DNA of 64,000 nucleotides from Dermacoccus abyssi (GTDB lineage: Bacteria; Actinomycetota; Actinomycetes; Actinomycetales; Dermatophilaceae), in NCBI RefSeq assembly GCF_003515945.1, contig NZ_QWLM01000004.1, positions 1 to 64,000 of the forward strand. Direction: 5' to 3'. The notes below the pieces were generated by a model, which was not told the origin of the DNA, ran no database searches, and was given only the letters and a program-made list of their open reading frames with translations. Numbering within the stretch: the stretch's first letter is position 1; each line of letters starts with the position of its first letter. Below are positions 37,383 to 48,838 of this stretch, in pieces. The position numbers were made by a program, and so were the translations under genes.

Positions 37383-38370
37383 TCGCCGGTCCCTTCGAGC
37401 ACGGTTGCACCGATCGCCGCGAGGTCGCGCTCGGCGTGGTGTTGACGAAGGTAGACGGTGAGGTCGGCCACCCGACGTGCGTGTTCCTCGTCACCGGTGA
37501 GGGGGCCGGGGCCGAGGGCGTGCCCGACGCACGAGAGGGCGTTCTCGGCGACTTCCGCCACGACGGCCCGGGCCTGCGCGGCCAGCCTCGAGCCATCCGT
37601 GCCGGCAGCCTGCCCCGCATCGATGCGCGACGCCGCATCGGCGAGCGTCACGTCGAGCACGTGACGGTAGGTGGAAAGGCGCCCGAGATGCATGAGGGCG
37701 ATCTGGTCCGGCTCGCGCCTCTCCGCGGCGTTCGTGACCGTCCGCGTGAGGGCGTCGACCGCTCCTGCCCAGATCGCCGCGACCCCGACACCACCCCAGG
37801 CGAAGCCGTCGCGTCCGAGATAGAAGCCCGGCTCGCCGACCGGTTCGGCCGGCGTGTCGACGAACGTCACGGAGGGCGAGCGAACCGCGCTCAGTCCACG
37901 CGCCACCCACGGTGCCGATGAGACGTGGACGCTGGAGTCGTCGAGTCCGAGGGCGAACAGCCTCTGCCCCTCGGGGGTTCCCACGGTGACGAGCGCGTGG
38001 GTGAGTCGGTCGGCGAGGGAGCACCACGGCTTGGTGCCGCTGAGGCGCCACCCCGCACCCGTGTGCTCCGCGCGAAGCTCGGGAGCCCGGCTCGCGAAGA
38101 CGCCCCACGTCGATGCCTTCGTCACGCCAACGGACAGGTCGAGGGGCTCGACGCCGGCCTCCGCAAGGATCGTCAACGCGTCGAGGTGAGGCTCGAGGGT
38201 ACGCGCCGTCGTGAGATCGAACGCTCCGAGCTCGCGCAGCAACCCGAAGTAGGCCGACGTTTCGCGACCCAACAACGCGGCGTGTTCGCACAACGTCGGA
38301 GCGACGGCAAGCGCCGCCCCGACGTCACCAGCGGGAACGTCGGGGCGGGCGCCGAAGAGCGTGGTTCGGT

Positions 38371-38374
<4 letters not shown>
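37379..38374 (-). CDS. Acyl-CoA-dehydrogenase-like protein
   Basis: The 331-residue protein is shorter than typical acyl-CoA dehydrogenases (about 380). The middle beta domain is clear: [25 protein letters not shown] helical C-terminal domain follows with [21 protein letters not shown]. The N-terminal helical domain is reduced and the usual catalytic Glu region is not obvious, so flavin binding and activity are unproven. The start appears to be TTG at 38374, with GAGAGG upstream, overlapping the catalase stop (TTGA). Its place among glycosylation genes suggests a non-fatty-acid substrate. Confidence 0.7.
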
Positions 38375-40437
<2,063 letters not shown>

Positions 40438-40577
40438 GGGGACCTCCAACTTCATGGGCGCACCTGCTCCTGGCGGCGCAACCTTGGATCGTGAATTCCT
40501 CCATAAGCTATCCCGACGAAGTGCGACCCACCACGTCCGCAGGGGTGTGTGTGGGCCGATCGCAACCGCCCCACATG

Positions 40578-40611
40578 CACGAGACCCCCGCCCGAAGGCG
40601 AGGGTCTCGTG
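40578..40611 (-). terminator. Hairpin terminator of the amino acid permease gene
   Basis: CACGAGACCC (40578-40587) pairs with GGGTCTCGTG (40602-40611), and CGCC/GGCG pair inside with a CGAA loop. It begins 14 bases past the permease stop. Confidence 0.8.
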
Positions 40612-40624
40612 GTCACCGGAAGCG

Positions 40625-42130
40625 TCAGTCGTGGTTGCGCGTACGCGTGAGATCGGCCTCCAGGGGCTCGACCTTCTTCGACTTCGTGACGAGCTTGTGG
40701 CCCGCCCACACGGCCAGGAAGAGCGGCAGACCGATGTAGCTCTCGAGCAGGCCTCCCGGGTCGACGCTGCCCTTGAGGATGAGGTCGGAGTTCTGGATGA
40801 CGATGACCGCAGCACACATGACGAGGGCCACGATCGGGCCGAGCGGGAACCACCTGGCTCGGAACGGCAGGTCTTCCAGGCGCCCACCCTGGGCGACGTA
40901 GGCGCGGCGGAACTTGAGGTGGCTCCATGCGATGCCGCACCACGTGATGAACCCCGCGAGACCGGACGCCGCAATGAGCCAGCTGTAGGCGTCCTCCGAC
41001 AGGAGGCTGAGGCCGTAGCAGGCCACCGCGACGGCGGACGTCACGAGCAGAGCGAACATCGGCACGGAGTTCTTGTTCGTCTCGAGCAGGAACCTCGGCG
41101 CCTTGCCCGTCTGGGCGAGCGAGTAGAGCATGCGGGTCGAGACGTAGAGGCCGGACGAACCCGCCGAGAGGATCGCGGTGAGAATGACGGCGTTCATGAG
41201 GCTCGCAGCGCCCACGACGCCGGCCTTCTCGAAGATGAGCGTGAACGGCGAGGCCGTGATCTCGCCGTCGGCCGACTTCGCGAGCTTCGGGTCGGTGTAC
41301 GGCAGAAGGAAGCCGATGACGATGAAAGCGCCGATGTAGAAGATGAGGATGCGGAAGAACACGGCGCGGATGGCCTTGGGGATCGTCTTCTCCGGTTCGT
41401 CGGCCTCACCCGCGGCGACACCGATCATCTCGGTGCCCTGGAAGCTGAAGCCGGCGATCATGAAGATGCCGATGAGGCCGGTGAAGCCACCGACGAACGG
41501 CGCCTCGCCCGTCGTCCAGTTCCTCGCGCCGGGCGCGTCCGTCATGATGCCGAAGATCATGAGCACGCCGACGACGAGGAAGACGAGCACGGTGATGACC
41601 TTGATCGAGGAGAAGAGGAACTCGCTCTCTCCGAAGGCCTTGACGCTGATGGCGTTGATCGTGAACAGCACGGCGAAGAACACGAGTGCCACGAGAACTT
41701 GGTTCACGTCCGGCCACCAGTAACTGACGATGATGCCGGCCGCTGCGATCTCGGCGGCCACCGTCACGGCCCAGTTGAACCAGTAGTTCCAGCCCTGTGC
41801 GAAGCCGAAGCTCGGGCTGACGAAGCGCGTGCCGTACGCCTCGAAGGAGTTGGCCAGCGGCAGGTACGTCGACATCTCGCCGAGGCTCTGCATGAGCAGC
41901 CACACCATGAAGCCGATGGCGGCGTACGCCACAAGGGCGCCGCCGGGTCCGGCCTCCATGATCGAACCGGCGGAGGCGAGGAACAGGCCGGTTCCAATGG
42001 CGCCACCGATGGCGATCATGTTGAGGTGGCGCGCCTTGAGGTCGCGGCGTAGGTCGTTGTCGCCGGCCCCGCCGGGCAGGCTCCCCTCACCTCCTGGCAT
42101 CGGGGGTGGCGAATCGACGCTCGTGGACAT
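40625..42130 (-). CDS. APC-superfamily amino acid permease (LysP-like)
   Basis: The 501-residue membrane protein has about 12 helices and the amino acid transporter start [24 protein letters not shown]-type ([20 protein letters not shown]). [20 protein letters not shown] and the following [10 protein letters not shown] also match the AAT family, closest in style to lysine-specific permease. It takes up an amino acid with protons; substrate choice is not certain. The ATG at 42130 has AGGAG upstream; a 35-residue longer opening is not needed. It is divergent from the MHS symporter. Confidence 0.85.
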   Translation of the reverse strand: MSTSVDSPPPMPGGEGSLPGGAGDNDLRRDLKARHLNMIAIGGAIGTGLFLASAGSIMEAGPGGALVAYAAIGFMVWLLMQSLGEMSTYLPLANSFEAYGTRFVSPSFGFAQGWNYWFNWAVTVAAEIAAAGIIVSYWWPDVNQVLVALVFFAVLFTINAISVKAFGESEFLFSSIKVITVLVFLVVGVLMIFGIMTDAPGARNWTTGEAPFVGGFTGLIGIFMIAGFSFQGTEMIGVAAGEADEPEKTIPKAIRAVFFRILIFYIGAFIVIGFLLPYTDPKLAKSADGEITASPFTLIFEKAGVVGAASLMNAVILTAILSAGSSGLYVSTRMLYSLAQTGKAPRFLLETNKNSVPMFALLVTSAVAVACYGLSLLSEDAYSWLIAASGLAGFITWCGIAWSHLKFRRAYVAQGGRLEDLPFRARWFPLGPIVALVMCAAVIVIQNSDLILKGSVDPGGLLESYIGLPLFLAVWAGHKLVTKSKKVEPLEADLTRTRNHD

Positions 42131-42531
42131 GCTGGCTCCTGACGAAAGTGGAAATCGGCGACCCGAGGACGCGACCATGAGCCCGCGCTCTCGCGAAATC
42201 GGCCTAGAGTAACAACCGCGAGTGAAGCAGGTCACTCACCGCCACGGCCCGTGAACACCCGGAACGTCGTCGGCCGAGGAATCGGTCGCGTGATCGACCC
42301 GAAAATATGCATCGCCAATCTATGCGTGCGGCACTTCACACCACTCGCGAATTCCGTTGCCATCCTTGGGTCGCTCACGGCACCCCCTGCGAATCTCGCG
42401 GCCTCGCAGGCCATCTTGAATGGACAAGTCGCAACCGCGCCTGTTTGCTTGACGGTCGCTCAAAACGAATACTGCTCGCTATCCCAGCGCCCCGGTTCGG
42501 GTTCGTCCGCCGCGTGTGCGCAGGAGGAACG
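42131..42531. other. Intergenic region between divergent transporter genes
   Basis: This 401-bp stretch separates the permease and the MHS symporter and must hold both promoters. It contains an A/T-rich patch near 42300-42325 (GAAAATATGCAT) unusual for this window. I see no gene, strong palindrome or known riboswitch in it. Confidence 0.5.
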
Positions 42532-44085
42532 ATGTCTGACGTCCGCCAAGCAGCCGGGTCCGTGGGGGACGGACCACACGGCGCACACCCCGAACTCGAG
42601 GTCGACCACGTCACCGTCGTCGAGAAGGGCCCCCTCAAGAAGGCCATCTCCGGCGCCACCATGGGCAACCTCATGGAGTGGTACGACTTCGGCATCTACG
42701 GCTACCTCGCCGCCACGATGACGAAGGTGTTCCAGCCGGAGAACACCGACCAGACCACCGGCATGATCATCACGTACGCCGTCTTCGCGGTGAGCTTCCT
42801 CGCTCGCCCCTTCGGTGGGATGTTCTTCGGGCCGCTCGGCGACAAGATCGGCCGTCAGAAGACGCTCGCCATCACGATGATCGCGATGTCGCTCGGCACC
42901 GGCCTCATCGGGCTCCTGCCGTCCTTCGCCACAGCCGGCTGGTGGGCGTTCGCAGCGCTCATCGTCCTGAAGATGGTCCAGGGCTTCTCCACCGGTGGTG
43001 AGTACTCCGGCGCGACGACCTTCGTCGCCGAGTACTCCCCCGACAAGAAGCGCGGCTACCTCGCGAGCTTCCTCGACACTGGCTCTTACCTCGGTTTCGC
43101 CATCGGTGCCGCCGTCGTGGCCGCCCTGAGCTTCGGCGTCGGCGACGACGCAATGCTCGACTGGGGTTGGCGTGTGCCGTTCCTGCTCGCTATCCCGTTC
43201 GGCCTGCTGGCTCTGTGGTTCCGAATGAAGATCGAGGAGTCCCCGACCTTCGAATCGACGCAGGCGGCCAACGCGGCCGCGGAGAAGCACGACGAGATCG
43301 ACGAGTCGCAGACGCAGCTCGGCCTCATCGGCATCGTCAAGCACCACTGGCGCCCCCTGCTCATCGCGATGGCCCTGGTCGGCGCCACGAACACGGCGGG
43401 CTACTCGCTCACGTCGTACATGCCCGGGTATCTCGAGTCCAACCACGACTACACGACACTCGGCGCTGCGACCGCGACGATCCCGGCCCTCATCGCCTTG
43501 TCCCTGGCCGTCCCCTTCGTGGGGAAGCTGTCGGACAAGATCGGCCGCAAGCCGGTGTACTGGATCGCCATCATCTCCACCCTGGTGTTCACCTACCCCG
43601 CGTACCTCATGATGGAGAACAAGAGCCTCGTGTGGCTCTCGATGCTCATGCTGGCGTTCTCCGTGACGTTCTACGTCGCCATGTCGGCTTCGACGCTTCC
43701 GGCGCTGTTCCCGACGGCATCGCGTTTCGGCGGCATGGCCCTGTCGTACAACATCGCCGTCTCGCTCTTCGGCGGCACCGCCCCGACGATCAGTGAGTCC
43801 CTCGTCAAGCTGACGGGCAGCAAGGCGTCGCCGGCGCTCTACACGATGTTCTTCGCCGTCCTCGGCGGTATCGCCCTCATCGGCATGAAGGAGTCGGCGC
43901 GCAGGCCGCTGCCCGGTTCGATGCCGACGGTCGGTAGCGAGGAAGAGGCCAAGGAGCTCGTCGAGACCCAGCACGACAACCCGGATCTCGACCACGACGA
44001 GCTGCCGTTCCACGCGCACGACGTCGCGAACGCCGAAGCCGAAGGCGAGCACCTCGGCGACGGCAAGAAGCCGGCCGGCGTCTGA
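42532..44085 (+). CDS. Metabolite:H+ symporter family (ProP/KgtP-like) MFS transporter
   Basis: The 517-residue membrane protein has a 40-residue N-terminal tail, then GATMGNLMEWYDFGIYGYLA, the diagnostic start of the MHS family, and PLGDKIGRQKTLAITM in the first cytosolic loop. VQGFSTGGEYSGATTFVAEY also matches ProP/ShiA-type proteins. Likely substrates are osmolytes or organic acids. The last 60 residues are acidic and His-rich (HDELPFHAHD) without known domain. AGGAGGAACG precedes the ATG. The gene ends at a strong terminator. Confidence 0.88.
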   Translation: MSDVRQAAGSVGDGPHGAHPELEVDHVTVVEKGPLKKAISGATMGNLMEWYDFGIYGYLAATMTKVFQPENTDQTTGMIITYAVFAVSFLARPFGGMFFGPLGDKIGRQKTLAITMIAMSLGTGLIGLLPSFATAGWWAFAALIVLKMVQGFSTGGEYSGATTFVAEYSPDKKRGYLASFLDTGSYLGFAIGAAVVAALSFGVGDDAMLDWGWRVPFLLAIPFGLLALWFRMKIEESPTFESTQAANAAAEKHDEIDESQTQLGLIGIVKHHWRPLLIAMALVGATNTAGYSLTSYMPGYLESNHDYTTLGAATATIPALIALSLAVPFVGKLSDKIGRKPVYWIAIISTLVFTYPAYLMMENKSLVWLSMLMLAFSVTFYVAMSASTLPALFPTASRFGGMALSYNIAVSLFGGTAPTISESLVKLTGSKASPALYTMFFAVLGGIALIGMKESARRPLPGSMPTVGSEEEAKELVETQHDNPDLDHDELPFHAHDVANAEAEGEHLGDGKKPAGV

Positions 44086-44105
44086 TCGCCCACGCTTCGC
44101 CTGAC

Positions 44106-44140
44106 GCGGGCCCGCTCACCTGTTCGGTGGGCGGGCCCGC
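44106..44140 (+). terminator. Hairpin terminator of the MHS symporter gene
   Basis: A 15-bp stem (44106-44120 with 44126-44140, one G-T wobble) encloses a five-base loop 21 bases after the stop. Confidence 0.85.
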
Positions 44141-44165
44141 GGCGAGTGTTCAGAGGTTTCGCGTG

Positions 44166-44236
44166 GCGTTGGGCTAACTCACCTGCGGCTGGGCAGTGCC
44201 CGCCTCGGCCCAACCGCACCGAAGTCTGCCCAACGC
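44166..44236. repeat. Inverted repeat before the methyltransferase gene
   Basis: GCGTTGGGC (44166-44174) pairs with GCCCAACGC (44228-44236); the interior contains further complementary G and C runs. The arms resemble in motif (GTTGGSC) the 67-bp elements near 17.7 and 18.7 kb but are not the same sequence. Confidence 0.5.
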
Positions 44237-44253
44237 TCGCTACCCTCGCTCGC

Positions 44254-44907
44254 GTGACCTCAAAAGAGCACGGCGTACGGGCCGCCTACGACGACGTGGC
44301 CGACCTCTACGCCGATCACTTCCGCGCCACTGAGGCCGAGCAGCCGGTCGACGTGGCCATGATCGAGCACTTCGTCAGTCTGCTCACCAGCGCTGACGGT
44401 GCGCGCCCGCGGGTGCTCGACGCAGGCTGCGGAGCTGGCCGGATGCTGCCGCTGCTCGCCCGGTTCGGAGCCGACGTCGAGGGCGTCGACCTGTCACCGG
44501 CCATGATTCGTCGAGCGCACCGTGATCACGCGCAGTTCACCACGCACGTCGGGACGCTGACCGCGCTCCCCCACGACACTGCGTCGTTCGACGGAGCGTT
44601 CAGCTGGTACTCGACGATCCACAACCCCGACAGCGACCTGCCGACGATGCTCGCCGAGCTCGCGCGGGTGACGCGCGCCGGCGGGTGCGTCCTCGTCGCC
44701 TTCCAGGCGGGCGAGGGCGAACGCGACGCCTCGGGCGCCTACCGACAACGGGGCCACGACATCGTCCTCACTCGGTACCTGCGTACGCCGGACGACATGT
44801 CAGCTGCGCTCGAGGAGGTAGGGCTCGAGGTGATCGCACGGCTCGAGCGTCCGGCAGTCGGCGGCGAGCGCGAACCTCAGGCCGTCGTCATCGCGCGCCG
44901 CACCTGA
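44254..44907 (+). CDS. Class I SAM-dependent methyltransferase
   Basis: The 217-residue protein has RVLDAGCGAGRMLPLLARFG (motif I, SAM binding), VEGVDLSPAMIRRA (motif II) and SWYSTIHNPDSDLP after the fourth strand, as in UbiE/BioC-like enzymes. The substrate is not deducible. The GTG at 44254 begins the family alignment; no Shine-Dalgarno is visible, so it may be leaderless. It is convergent with the acyl-CoA synthetase gene, 8 bp away. Confidence 0.82.
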   Translation: MTSKEHGVRAAYDDVADLYADHFRATEAEQPVDVAMIEHFVSLLTSADGARPRVLDAGCGAGRMLPLLARFGADVEGVDLSPAMIRRAHRDHAQFTTHVGTLTALPHDTASFDGAFSWYSTIHNPDSDLPTMLAELARVTRAGGCVLVAFQAGEGERDASGAYRQRGHDIVLTRYLRTPDDMSAALEEVGLEVIARLERPAVGGEREPQAVVIARRT

Positions 44908-44915
44908 TCACCGGC

Positions 44916-46616
44916 TCAGCGAGCGTCGGCAGCCTTTTCCTTCTCCTCGACGAGCTTGGCCACGTCGCGGCGCTGGACCTTGCCCATCTGGTTCGTCGGC
45001 AGTTCGTCGACGACGACGAAGCGGCGGGGTGCCTTGTACGCGGTGAGTGTCTGCTTGACGTGACTGCGCAGCGCCTTCGCGTCGACATCGCTGTGCCCCT
45101 CGGCCAGCACGACGGACGCGACGACGTCCTCGCCACCGCCCGAAGCAGGCATGCCGACAACGGCAACGTCCTCGACCGACTCGTGCTGACGCAGGGCGCC
45201 CTCGACCTCGCTCGGGTACACGTTGAATCCGCCGGTGACGATCATTTCCTTGATGCGGTCGACAACCGTGAGGTAGCCGCCCTCGCCCATCTCGACGACA
45301 TCGCCGGTGCGGAAGAAGCCGTCGTGGAACGCCTGACGCGTCTCCTCGGCGCGGCCGAAGTAGCCGCCGAACACCTGGGGTCCGCGCACGAGCAGTTCGC
45401 CCGGGCCCTCGGCGGGGGCGTCCTTCGTCACGTCCTCGGGGTCGGCGAGGCGGATCTCGACGTCGGGGAACGGCACTCCGATCGAGCCGGCGCGGCGGTC
45501 GGCGGAGATCGGGTTGCCGACGACGACGGGGCTCGTCTCCGTCAGACCGTAGCCCTCGATGAGGTGGCCGCCGGTGGCCTGCTCCCAACGCTCGACGAGG
45601 TCGACCGGCAGCGACATCGCACCCGACAGACCGATGCGGATGCCCTCGAGGCTCACTCCGCGCTTCTCGGCCTCCTCGATGATCTTCCCGTACAGCGGCG
45701 GAACTCCGGGAGCGAACGTCGGGGTGCGGCGCTTGATGGCCTCGACGATGAGCGGCACCTCCGGCGCCGGCAGCACGAGCAGGCACGCGCCGAGGTTGAT
45801 GCCGGCGAGCACCGAGATCGTCAGGCCGTACGCGTGGAACATCGGCAGCACGACGAGGAACGTCTCGCGCCCGTCCTCGAGCTGCGCCCACGCCTTGCCC
45901 TGCAGACAGTTGGCCACGAGGTTCGCGTGCGTGAGCGGCACACCCTTCGGCGTTCCGCTCGTGCCCGAGGTGTAGAGCATGACAGCGGCGTCGTCCTTGC
46001 TCGGGCGCGGGTGCCAGATCGGCAGGTCGCCGTACGTGAGCAGGTTCTGCCAGGCCATGACGCCGTCGGGCGCGGGGCCGGTGAGCTTCTCGCGGGAGGC
46101 GCGCGCCTTCGCGACCGGCAGGCGCAGCGCGAGGCGCTTCGCGAACGGCAGCGCCTTCGTCACGTCGACGGAGATGATGGTGTCGATGTCGGTGGTCTGC
46201 GCGAGGTCGGCGATCATCGGCGTGATCTTGTCCCACGCGATGACGATGCGCGCGCCGTGATCGGCGAACGGCGCCTTGAGCTCGTCCTGGGTGTAGAGCG
46301 GGTTGTGCTGCACGGCGACGGCGCCGATGCGCATGATCGACTGCGTCGCCACGATGTTCTGGGGGCAGCCGGGAAGGAGCACGGCGACGCGGTCACCGGC
46401 TTCGACACCCATCTCGACGAGAGCCGCGGCGACGCGGTGGACGTCACGGGCGAGATCGCCGTACGAGGTCACCTGCCCCATGAAGTCGATGGCGGGGCGG
46501 TCGCTGAACTTGCGTGCGGCGCGCTCGAACTGCTCGACGAGCGTCTCGTTGCCGTAGTCGAGGTGCAGCGGCACACCCGGGGCGTAGGAACCCGCCCACA
46601 CCGATTCGTTCGTCAT
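44916..46616 (-). CDS. fadD: Long-chain fatty acid-CoA ligase
   Basis: The 566-residue adenylate-forming enzyme activates fatty acids as CoA thioesters. It has MLYTSGTSGTPKGV (residues 213-226, AMP-binding loop), GYGLTETSPVV, the GELLVRGPQVFGGYF and TGDVVEMGEGGYLTVVDR blocks, and KEMIVTGGFNVYPSEVE with the C-terminal hinge. Length and motifs fit the FadD group rather than small-molecule ligases. The start ATG at 46616 is typical. It is probably monocistronic, being divergent from the macro-domain gene. Confidence 0.9.
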   Translation of the reverse strand: MTNESVWAGSYAPGVPLHLDYGNETLVEQFERAARKFSDRPAIDFMGQVTSYGDLARDVHRVAAALVEMGVEAGDRVAVLLPGCPQNIVATQSIMRIGAVAVQHNPLYTQDELKAPFADHGARIVIAWDKITPMIADLAQTTDIDTIISVDVTKALPFAKRLALRLPVAKARASREKLTGPAPDGVMAWQNLLTYGDLPIWHPRPSKDDAAVMLYTSGTSGTPKGVPLTHANLVANCLQGKAWAQLEDGRETFLVVLPMFHAYGLTISVLAGINLGACLLVLPAPEVPLIVEAIKRRTPTFAPGVPPLYGKIIEEAEKRGVSLEGIRIGLSGAMSLPVDLVERWEQATGGHLIEGYGLTETSPVVVGNPISADRRAGSIGVPFPDVEIRLADPEDVTKDAPAEGPGELLVRGPQVFGGYFGRAEETRQAFHDGFFRTGDVVEMGEGGYLTVVDRIKEMIVTGGFNVYPSEVEGALRQHESVEDVAVVGMPASGGGEDVVASVVLAEGHSDVDAKALRSHVKQTLTAYKAPRRFVVVDELPTNQMGKVQRRDVAKLVEEKEKAADAR

Positions 46617-46788
46617 CGTTCGCCCCTCGCTCTCACGGGGTTCTCACCCCATACGTCAACCCTGCCACGCTACCCGCGTGACGAGCCTCTCAGCGACCCT
46701 CTCCGGTGTCGCGCAGATCACCTTCGCGCACCCGCCTCGGGCAATGCACTGTTGACGACGACCGCCCCGTCTGGCGCACGATGAACCC

Positions 46789-47307
46789 ATGGCCACACCA
46801 CGCATCGAGATCACCCTGGGCGACATCACGACGGAGGACGTCGACGCCGTCGGCAACGCCGCCAATTCGAGTCTGCTCGGGGGTGGCGGTGTCGACGGAG
46901 CGATCCATGCCGCAGCCGGTCCCGACCTCCTCGCGGAGTGCAGGCGGGTGCGTGCGAGCGACTACCCGGACGGCCTCCCGACGGGCCGAGCCGTCATCAC
47001 GGGCGCCGGTCGGATGCCGGCGCGTCACGTCGTTCACACGGTCGGCCCGAACCGTCACGTCGGCCAGACCGACCCGGCGCTGCTCGAGTCGTGCTTCCGC
47101 GAATCGCTGAGGGTGGCCGACGAGGCAGGCTGCCGGTCCGTCGCCTTCCCCGCCATCAGCGCCGGCGTGTACGGCTGGAACGTCCACGAGGTCGCTCGCA
47201 TCGCCGTGCGTACCGTCCAGACAGCTTCGTGCGAGAACGTCGACCTCGTCCGATTCGTCCTGTTCGACAAGCGGTCCGAGGACGCCTTCCAACTCGCCCT
47301 CGGCTGA
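46789..47307 (+). CDS. Macro-domain protein (O-acetyl-ADP-ribose deacetylase type)
   Basis: The 172-residue protein is a single MacroD-type macro domain. ITLGDITTEDVDAVGNAAN and LLGGGGVDGAIHAAAG form the ADP-ribose pocket, with the catalytic-loop Asp in VDGAIH. VAFPAISAGVYGW completes the distal-ribose loop. Such enzymes remove ADP-ribose from proteins or nucleic acid or hydrolyse O-acetyl-ADP-ribose. It opens a same-strand run of nucleotide and DNA maintenance genes. Confidence 0.92.
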   Translation: MATPRIEITLGDITTEDVDAVGNAANSSLLGGGGVDGAIHAAAGPDLLAECRRVRASDYPDGLPTGRAVITGAGRMPARHVVHTVGPNRHVGQTDPALLESCFRESLRVADEAGCRSVAFPAISAGVYGWNVHEVARIAVRTVQTASCENVDLVRFVLFDKRSEDAFQLALG

Positions 47308-47347
47308 CGGGGCCGGCGTTGTCGGTGCCGCGTGATTGCATGACGGC

Positions 47348-47716
47348 ATGGAACTCGGTGAGTGGAGTGAGCGCGTCGAACGCGTGTCGGCGGGCTACGG
47401 CGACTACTACGGCGTCGAGCGCACGCCCGAGTGGACGTTGCTCAAACTCACCGAGGAGGTCGGCGAACTCGCCCAGGCGCACCTCGCGCTGAGTGGTCAG
47501 GGGCGCAACCGCGGCAAGAGCCCGGACGAGTTGCGCACCGACCTCGAGGGCGAGGTGGCCGACGTGCTCGCCATGGTGCTTGTCTTCGCCGGGCGTGCCG
47601 GAATCGACGCGGAGGTGGCACTCGAGCGGAAGTGGCTTCCGTGGGAGCGCTTCCACGCCGAGCGTGCTGCGGGCGGCGATCCGACTCCGCCCGGCGCCAT
47701 CGAGGAGCGCCGATGA
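47348..47716 (+). CDS. MazG-like nucleotide pyrophosphohydrolase
   Basis: The 122-residue protein has the all-alpha NTP pyrophosphatase core: LLKLTEEVGELAQAHLAL and LEGEVADVLAMVLVFA, giving the E-x-x-E and E-x-x-D metal-binding pairs. A role in hydrolysing non-canonical NTPs is likely by family. ATG at 47348 was preferred to TTG at 47336. Its stop overlaps the start of the first alkyltransferase gene by 4 bp, so the two are coupled. Confidence 0.82.
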   Translation: MELGEWSERVERVSAGYGDYYGVERTPEWTLLKLTEEVGELAQAHLALSGQGRNRGKSPDELRTDLEGEVADVLAMVLVFAGRAGIDAEVALERKWLPWERFHAERAAGGDPTPPGAIEERR

Positions 47717-48246
47717 GCCCCTCGCGCCGGCACACCCGCATCACGACGCCGCTCGGCGATCTGCTCCTCGTCGCGAGCGCCGACGCCGTTGTCGGCGCCT
47801 ACTTCGACGGCCAGAAGTACCAGCCGGAGACCGCGTGGTTCGGCGACGACGTCACGGGCACCGGCGACGACGTCCTCGCGGAGGGCTCGCGACAGCTGAG
47901 TGAGTACTTCTCCGGCGACCGCCTGACGTTCGACCTGCCGCTCGCGCCGGTGGGCACCACGTTCCAGCAGCGCGTGTGGCAGCAGTTGCTCCTCATCGAA
48001 CCGGGAAGCACCTCGACGTACGGCGCCATCGCCGCAGCCCTGAGCGACGACGGTGAACTCACGCCGGGGCTCGCCCAGGGTGTGGGGCAGGCCGTGGGGC
48101 ACAACCCGGTCTCCGTCGTCGTGCCGTGCCACCGCGTCGTCGGATCCGACGGTTCGCTCACCGGCTTCGCGGGTGGGCTGGAGCGCAAACGGTGGCTGCT
48201 CGCCCACGAGGAGAGCGACGAACAGCGCGCCACGCGCCTGTTCTGA
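47713..48246 (+). CDS. ogt: Methylated-DNA-protein-cysteine methyltransferase (first copy)
   Basis: The 177-residue suicide repair protein removes alkyl groups from O6-alkylguanine. VVVPCHRVVGSDGSLTGFAGGLERK contains the acceptor Cys in PCHRV and the downstream GFAGG turn, and TTFQQRVWQQLLLIEPGSTSTYG is the DNA-binding helix-turn-helix. The N-terminal domain fits Ogt rather than Ada. It is coupled to the MazG-like gene and lies 76 bp before a sigma-factor gene that is itself coupled to a second alkyltransferase. Confidence 0.92.
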   Translation: MSPSRRHTRITTPLGDLLLVASADAVVGAYFDGQKYQPETAWFGDDVTGTGDDVLAEGSRQLSEYFSGDRLTFDLPLAPVGTTFQQRVWQQLLLIEPGSTSTYGAIAAALSDDGELTPGLAQGVGQAVGHNPVSVVVPCHRVVGSDGSLTGFAGGLERKRWLLAHEESDEQRATRLF

Positions 48247-48322
48247 TCGCTCGATCCGCCATGCCGAAGATTTCTTTCCGCCGCGACCTCACACTTCGGC
48301 CCCGTCGCGCGACTACCCGGTG

Positions 48323-48838
48323 ATGACGAACCAAGCGCTCTTCCACGAGATCGTCGAGGCCCACTCCTCGGCGGTGCTCGCCGTGTGCGCCTCGGTCCTG
48401 GGCCCCGGCCCCGACGCCGAAGACGCGTGGCAGGAGACCTTCGTCTCGGCGCTCAGGGCCTACCCCTTCGACGGGGTAGCGAACGTCGAGGCGTGGCTCG
48501 TGCGGGTCGCCGGTCGACGCTGCATCGACGTCCTGCGTGGCCGTCGGCGAGAGCAACCGATCGACGACGCCGACCTCCTCGGGGTGCTGGGTCGCGACCA
48601 CGCTCCGGGCGCCGACGAGCTCGCGCTCCCGGACGAGGTGTGGGAGCACGTCGTGACGCTCACGCCGCGGCAACGGTTCGTCATCGTCCACCGGTACGTG
48701 GCGGGGTGGAGTTTCGGTGAGATTGCAGCCGAACTCGATTGCAGCCCGGCTGCTGCGCGACGCTGCGGCTCCGACGCGGTCGCCGCCCTGCGAGCTCGCC
48801 TCGTGCCGTCCGACACGCCCACCGAGGAGTCCCGATGA
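48323..48838 (+). CDS. ECF-like RNA polymerase sigma factor
   Basis: The 171-residue protein has a region 2 (ADAEDAWQETFVSALRAYP and NVEAWLVRVAGRRCIDVLR) and a region 4 (LTPRQRFVIVHRYVAGWSFGEIAAELDCSPAAARR) with an obvious helix-turn-helix. No anti-sigma factor gene is adjacent. Start ATG at 48323 (a GTG at 48320 is equally possible). Its stop overlaps the ATG of the next alkyltransferase gene by 4 bp (ATGA), so sigma factor and repair protein are made together. Confidence 0.85.
   Translation: MTNQALFHEIVEAHSSAVLAVCASVLGPGPDAEDAWQETFVSALRAYPFDGVANVEAWLVRVAGRRCIDVLRGRRREQPIDDADLLGVLGRDHAPGADELALPDEVWEHVVTLTPRQRFVIVHRYVAGWSFGEIAAELDCSPAAARRCGSDAVAALRARLVPSDTPTEESR

Noticed and set aside
42460-44052. 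530-residue minus-strand frame
   Set aside because: Antisense to the MHS symporter; low-complexity Arg/Glu/Gly sequence.
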